Part shown: positions 22,373-24,629 of the stretch, in pieces
Numbering within the stretch: the first letter of the stretch is position 1
How the letters are laid out: the number at the start of each line of letters is the position of its first letter
Source of the DNA: a virus
IMG/VR virus record: IMGVR_UViG_3300032282_006311
Coordinates: 1-24,629 of that record
Strand: one strand, 5' to 3'
Length of the DNA stretch: 24,629 nucleotides
The notes under the pieces: generated by a model
Database searches by the model: none
The model's input: the letters and a program-made list of their open reading frames with translations, nothing else
Told to the model about the DNA's origin: nothing
Made by a program: the position numbers and the translations under genes

Positions 22373-24298
22373 TTAGTTTGATAGATCTACAATTTCACAT
22401 GAATCGCCAGAGCAAGCAAATGTTTGCGAACCCTTGGTACTATCATCGGTTTCATACTCTGATAGCTTAGCCCAATCCACGTTCTTCGGCATTTTTGACA
22501 ATAACGCTTCGTATTGTTCTTTTGTGCAATCCTGATATGGAGCTTGCTTATATGTGTGATCTGAGTGTGGAAGGAACGAAATTCCTGATATCTCATCAAA
22601 GTGATCATAAACCCATGCTCCAACGCTCATCCATTCGTGTTCTTTGACAGTTATAGTCACAGAAGGCTTGTGCTCGCACCATAATCTCTGGTATGCCAAC
22701 CAAAGCTCTAACTGCTCAATTGCAGTCATATCTGTTCTAGTTATACAGCTATCTGGCGATTTTACCGGAAAAGAGAATACCATGGTGTGATCGGGCTTCA
22801 TTGCACACGGCTCGTATGGAAACCCCATATCAATCATGAGTTTGCATAGAGGATCTTTCTTATCAGCCCTTACTGTTCTTATGTAGAACTGGCTGTGTCG
22901 CGCGTGTATTCCAGATGCAGCGTCAACTAGTTGAGATACTGTTCCGGAAGGCTTTACGCAAGTGATTGCCGCAGCTGGACTAATCCCGATATCTTTAGCA
23001 AACCATTCATTTGTTTTGACAGCAATCTGCTTTAGATCTGGTAATACTTTCTCTGTCCATCCTAGATCGCGCATCATTTGGTTGTCTGTGATTCCTGTTA
23101 AGGAAACACCAAGCAAGGCTTCTTCTTCGCAGTTCTTTTTCCAAGACGTTGATAGATATGGGAAATATGTTAGCGAAGCTTGGAATGTGCCAAGAATTGC
23201 AGCCAAGCGCACCTTTCTAGCTAAGCTATTGAAATCGTCATCAGGTCTGACGACAACTTCAGTTAGATTGCAGAACTGTTTATCTCTCAGAATAATTTCA
23301 GAGCATGGATTTGTTCCAAACTCATGGGAGCTGTCTCTTCTGTCTCCAAGCTTTGACACTGTCTTTTTACACGCATCTCTATTGAATATCCCGCGCTCAC
23401 CGCTCTTGCTCTTGTATAAAGCAAGCCATTCTTCCATGTAGATTCCTATTTCTGGCTTTTCCTTATAGGCTACTGAATTATTGGCTAACGCTCTTTGTGG
23501 GTTTTCATGCCACCAAGCACCACTTTTGGCATCACGCATTCTTTCGTCCGTGAGATTACTGAGTGATATAAGAGCTGATCGTCTAACACCTCCGACCACG
23601 ACAATCTCCGCAACCTTACAAACGATGTCATGACACTCAATGGAAGTGAGTTTTCGTCCAGCAGCCTTTTTAAAAGTTTCAGTTGTAAATCTGAATAAAT
23701 CATTAAGCGGCTCTGGGCCTGATGCCCGCCCACCAAAAGTCTTAAGTCGCGCTCCTGCAGGACGAATCTTACTAACGTCCCATTTCGGAATTTGCCCACC
23801 AATAAGTAAAGAGATGAGTTCTCTAAAGGCTCTAGCCCATCCTGCCTTGCTGTCTTGTACAATAATGGTTGTATCTGAAGGACTGAACGTCTCAGCAATA
23901 GTAGGAAGCTTTTCCACATACTGTCTTTCTACACTAAAACCAACGCCAGTTCCACACATTAGTACATATAGAATTTCGTCAAAGGCCTTGACATTATTAA
24001 CTGCAACATATGAACAGTTATATCCAGCCGTATTATCTCTTTTAAGAGCTTCACCAGCTGTCATAAGCGCTCGCATGCTTGGCATGATTTCTAGATTTAG
24101 AATTGCGCTCTTTAGCTCTTTTTCTAGCTCAGCAGTTAATGCGTATTTATGCTTTTCGCTTAAGTGTTCTTTAAAAAACTTAAAGTACCTTTCGACTGTT
24201 TCATTCCAGGTTTCTCGTCTTTTTTCCTCTGGAAGATAGCGTGAGTATCTACTCAGATGTATAAACTGCTGATACTGAGTTGGTAACTGATTTGACAT
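22373..24298 (-). CDS. nrdJ: Class II (adenosylcobalamin-dependent) ribonucleotide reductase, monomeric type
   Basis: 641 residues. The active-site set of the Lactobacillus-type enzyme is visible: C95 in AGYNCSYVAV, C332 and E334 in FGTNPCSEI, and C343 in KQFCNL eleven residues later, the same spacing as the known thiyl and redox cysteines. The C-terminal CSGDSC gives the CX4C pair (C629, C634) that re-reduces the active site. KPSGTVSQLVDAASGIH is also typical. It reduces ribonucleotides to deoxyribonucleotides without oxygen using B12 from the host. It is shorter than the roughly 740-residue bacterial enzyme, mostly between the first and second active-site cysteines. No NrdA/NrdB or glutaredoxin genes are in the window. 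Confidence 0.95.
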   Translation of the reverse strand: MSNQLPTQYQQFIHLSRYSRYLPEEKRRETWNETVERYFKFFKEHLSEKHKYALTAELEKELKSAILNLEIMPSMRALMTAGEALKRDNTAGYNCSYVAVNNVKAFDEILYVLMCGTGVGFSVERQYVEKLPTIAETFSPSDTTIIVQDSKAGWARAFRELISLLIGGQIPKWDVSKIRPAGARLKTFGGRASGPEPLNDLFRFTTETFKKAAGRKLTSIECHDIVCKVAEIVVVGGVRRSALISLSNLTDERMRDAKSGAWWHENPQRALANNSVAYKEKPEIGIYMEEWLALYKSKSGERGIFNRDACKKTVSKLGDRRDSSHEFGTNPCSEIILRDKQFCNLTEVVVRPDDDFNSLARKVRLAAILGTFQASLTYFPYLSTSWKKNCEEEALLGVSLTGITDNQMMRDLGWTEKVLPDLKQIAVKTNEWFAKDIGISPAAAITCVKPSGTVSQLVDAASGIHARHSQFYIRTVRADKKDPLCKLMIDMGFPYEPCAMKPDHTMVFSFPVKSPDSCITRTDMTAIEQLELWLAYQRLWCEHKPSVTITVKEHEWMSVGAWVYDHFDEISGISFLPHSDHTYKQAPYQDCTKEQYEALLSKMPKNVDWAKLSEYETDDSTKGSQTFACSGDSCEIVDLSN

Positions 24299-24307
24299 GG
24301 TGACTCT

Positions 24308-24313
24308 ATTATA
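24308..24313 (-). promoter_or_regulatory. Possible -10 box (TATAAT) before nrdJ
   Basis: TATAAT on the minus strand, 9 bases before ATG 24298, overlapping the end of the upstream glycosyltransferase. It lacks the GTG prefix of the other elements, and AGAG follows it. It may be a promoter for the nucleotide block or chance. Confidence 0.25.
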
Positions 24314-24629
24314 GTGGCGCAGATTTGTTTGGGTTCATTGCCAATTGATATTCGGCAATAATTCTTTGCGCAAAATTTTTAGCGGAGTGCTTCAGGTAGT
24401 TTTGGTAATTTACAGCGCCTATAGCTTCTCTTTCATTTGGTTTTAGATTTATTAGTTTTTCTGTTTTATTTAGCATGTCATCAGGATTGTCTGCTAGCCA
24501 TTCGTCAGTATCAAAGAACTCTTTAACAGCATCTAGTTTGTATGAGATGACAGGTTTAGCCGCTGACATGGCTTCTAATACAGAAAAGCAAAACATCTCT
24601 GACGATGTCGGATAGTGCCAAATATCGCA
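24309..24629 (-). CDS. Glycosyltransferase family 4-like protein, C-terminal part (cut by window edge)
   Basis: About 106 codons are in the window; the frame is open to the right edge, so the N-terminal part is missing. It reads CDIWHYPTSSEMFCFSVLEA, a complete EX7E donor-binding motif (E followed eight residues later by E), then MSAAKPVISYKLDAVKEFF and a C-terminal helix ending NPNKSAPL. This is the last third of a GT4 enzyme. It lies 10 bases upstream of nrdJ. It is the only glycosyltransferase here with both EX7E glutamates intact. Confidence 0.82.
   Translation of the reverse strand, partial: CDIWHYPTSSEMFCFSVLEAMSAAKPVISYKLDAVKEFFDTDEWLADNPDDMLNKTEKLINLKPNEREAIGAVNYQNYLKHSAKNFAQRIIAEYQLAMNPNKSAPL

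Noticed and set aside
23640-24239. Long open frame on the plus strand opposite nrdJ (and similar ones at 22962-23441 and 9558-10037)
   Set aside because: They are antisense shadows of strongly recognised or well-formed minus-strand genes, have no family motif and no coupled neighbours.
1-24629. Window as a complete circular element whose edge glycosyltransferases are one gene
   Set aside because: Both edge genes are on the minus strand and cut, but joining the ends directly puts the two fragments in different frames, and there are no capsid, tail or terminase genes; the window is simply part of a longer genome.

Overview
The window reads as part of a large tailed double-stranded DNA phage genome. 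It is AT-rich, almost gap-free, and packed with short overlapping reading frames, mostly on the minus strand. It carries a phage-style DNA replication, recombination and nucleotide set: a DnaE-type polymerase in two pieces, a DEDDh exonuclease, SSB, DnaB helicase, TOPRIM primase, RecA/UvsX-like recombinase, two PD-(D/E)XK nucleases, dNMP kinase, dUTPase and class II ribonucleotide reductase. It also has several glycosyltransferases and a short plus-strand island of head- and lysis-type genes. No rRNA, tRNA, CRISPR array, IS element or integrase was seen. The host cannot be named. Many starts have purine-rich Shine-Dalgarno sequences (GGAGG, AAGGA, AGGAG), which argues against a Bacteroidetes-type host.

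Layout, in minus-strand reading order from the right edge. (1) 24629-19256: the end of a GT-B glycosyltransferase, nrdJ, a small ORF, dut, an FmdB-like zinc-ribbon protein, and a run of small unrecognised genes. (2) 19259-10416: recA-like, PD-(D/E)XK nuclease, a possible UvsY-like mediator, a zinc-ribbon protein, dnaB, primase, dNMP kinase, an unknown, a Cas4/RecB-like nuclease, the N-terminal half of DnaE and a 62-residue ORF. These mostly overlap by a few bases and look like one transcription unit. (3) 10423-8339: an Ala-rich membrane protein and a glycosyltransferase. (4) 6786-8342, plus strand: five small genes, including two modules usually seen near phage head genes, a holin-like membrane protein and a lipoprotein with a C-terminal membrane segment. 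(5) 6755-3328: HExxH metallopeptidase, DEDDh exonuclease, the C-terminal half of DnaE, ssb and a small ORF. (6) 3362-1: three consecutive glycosyltransferases, the last running off the left edge.

How it fits together: NrdJ, Dut and dNMP kinase supply dNTPs. DnaB and primase open and prime the fork. The split DnaE with its coupled exonuclease and SSB would copy DNA, and RecA with its nucleases and possible UvsY-like partner would drive recombination-dependent replication.

The two observations I rate highest are these. First, a clean, gene-order-separated split of the DnaE polymerase between palm and fingers; the two parts together cover the whole enzyme and no intein is seen. Second, a recurrent GTG-TATNNN element exactly 5-7 bases before the ATG of four minus-strand genes that lack a Shine-Dalgarno, which looks like a phage promoter class giving leaderless or nearly leaderless mRNAs. 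No gap between genes exceeds about 41 bases, so there is no long non-coding stretch to describe.
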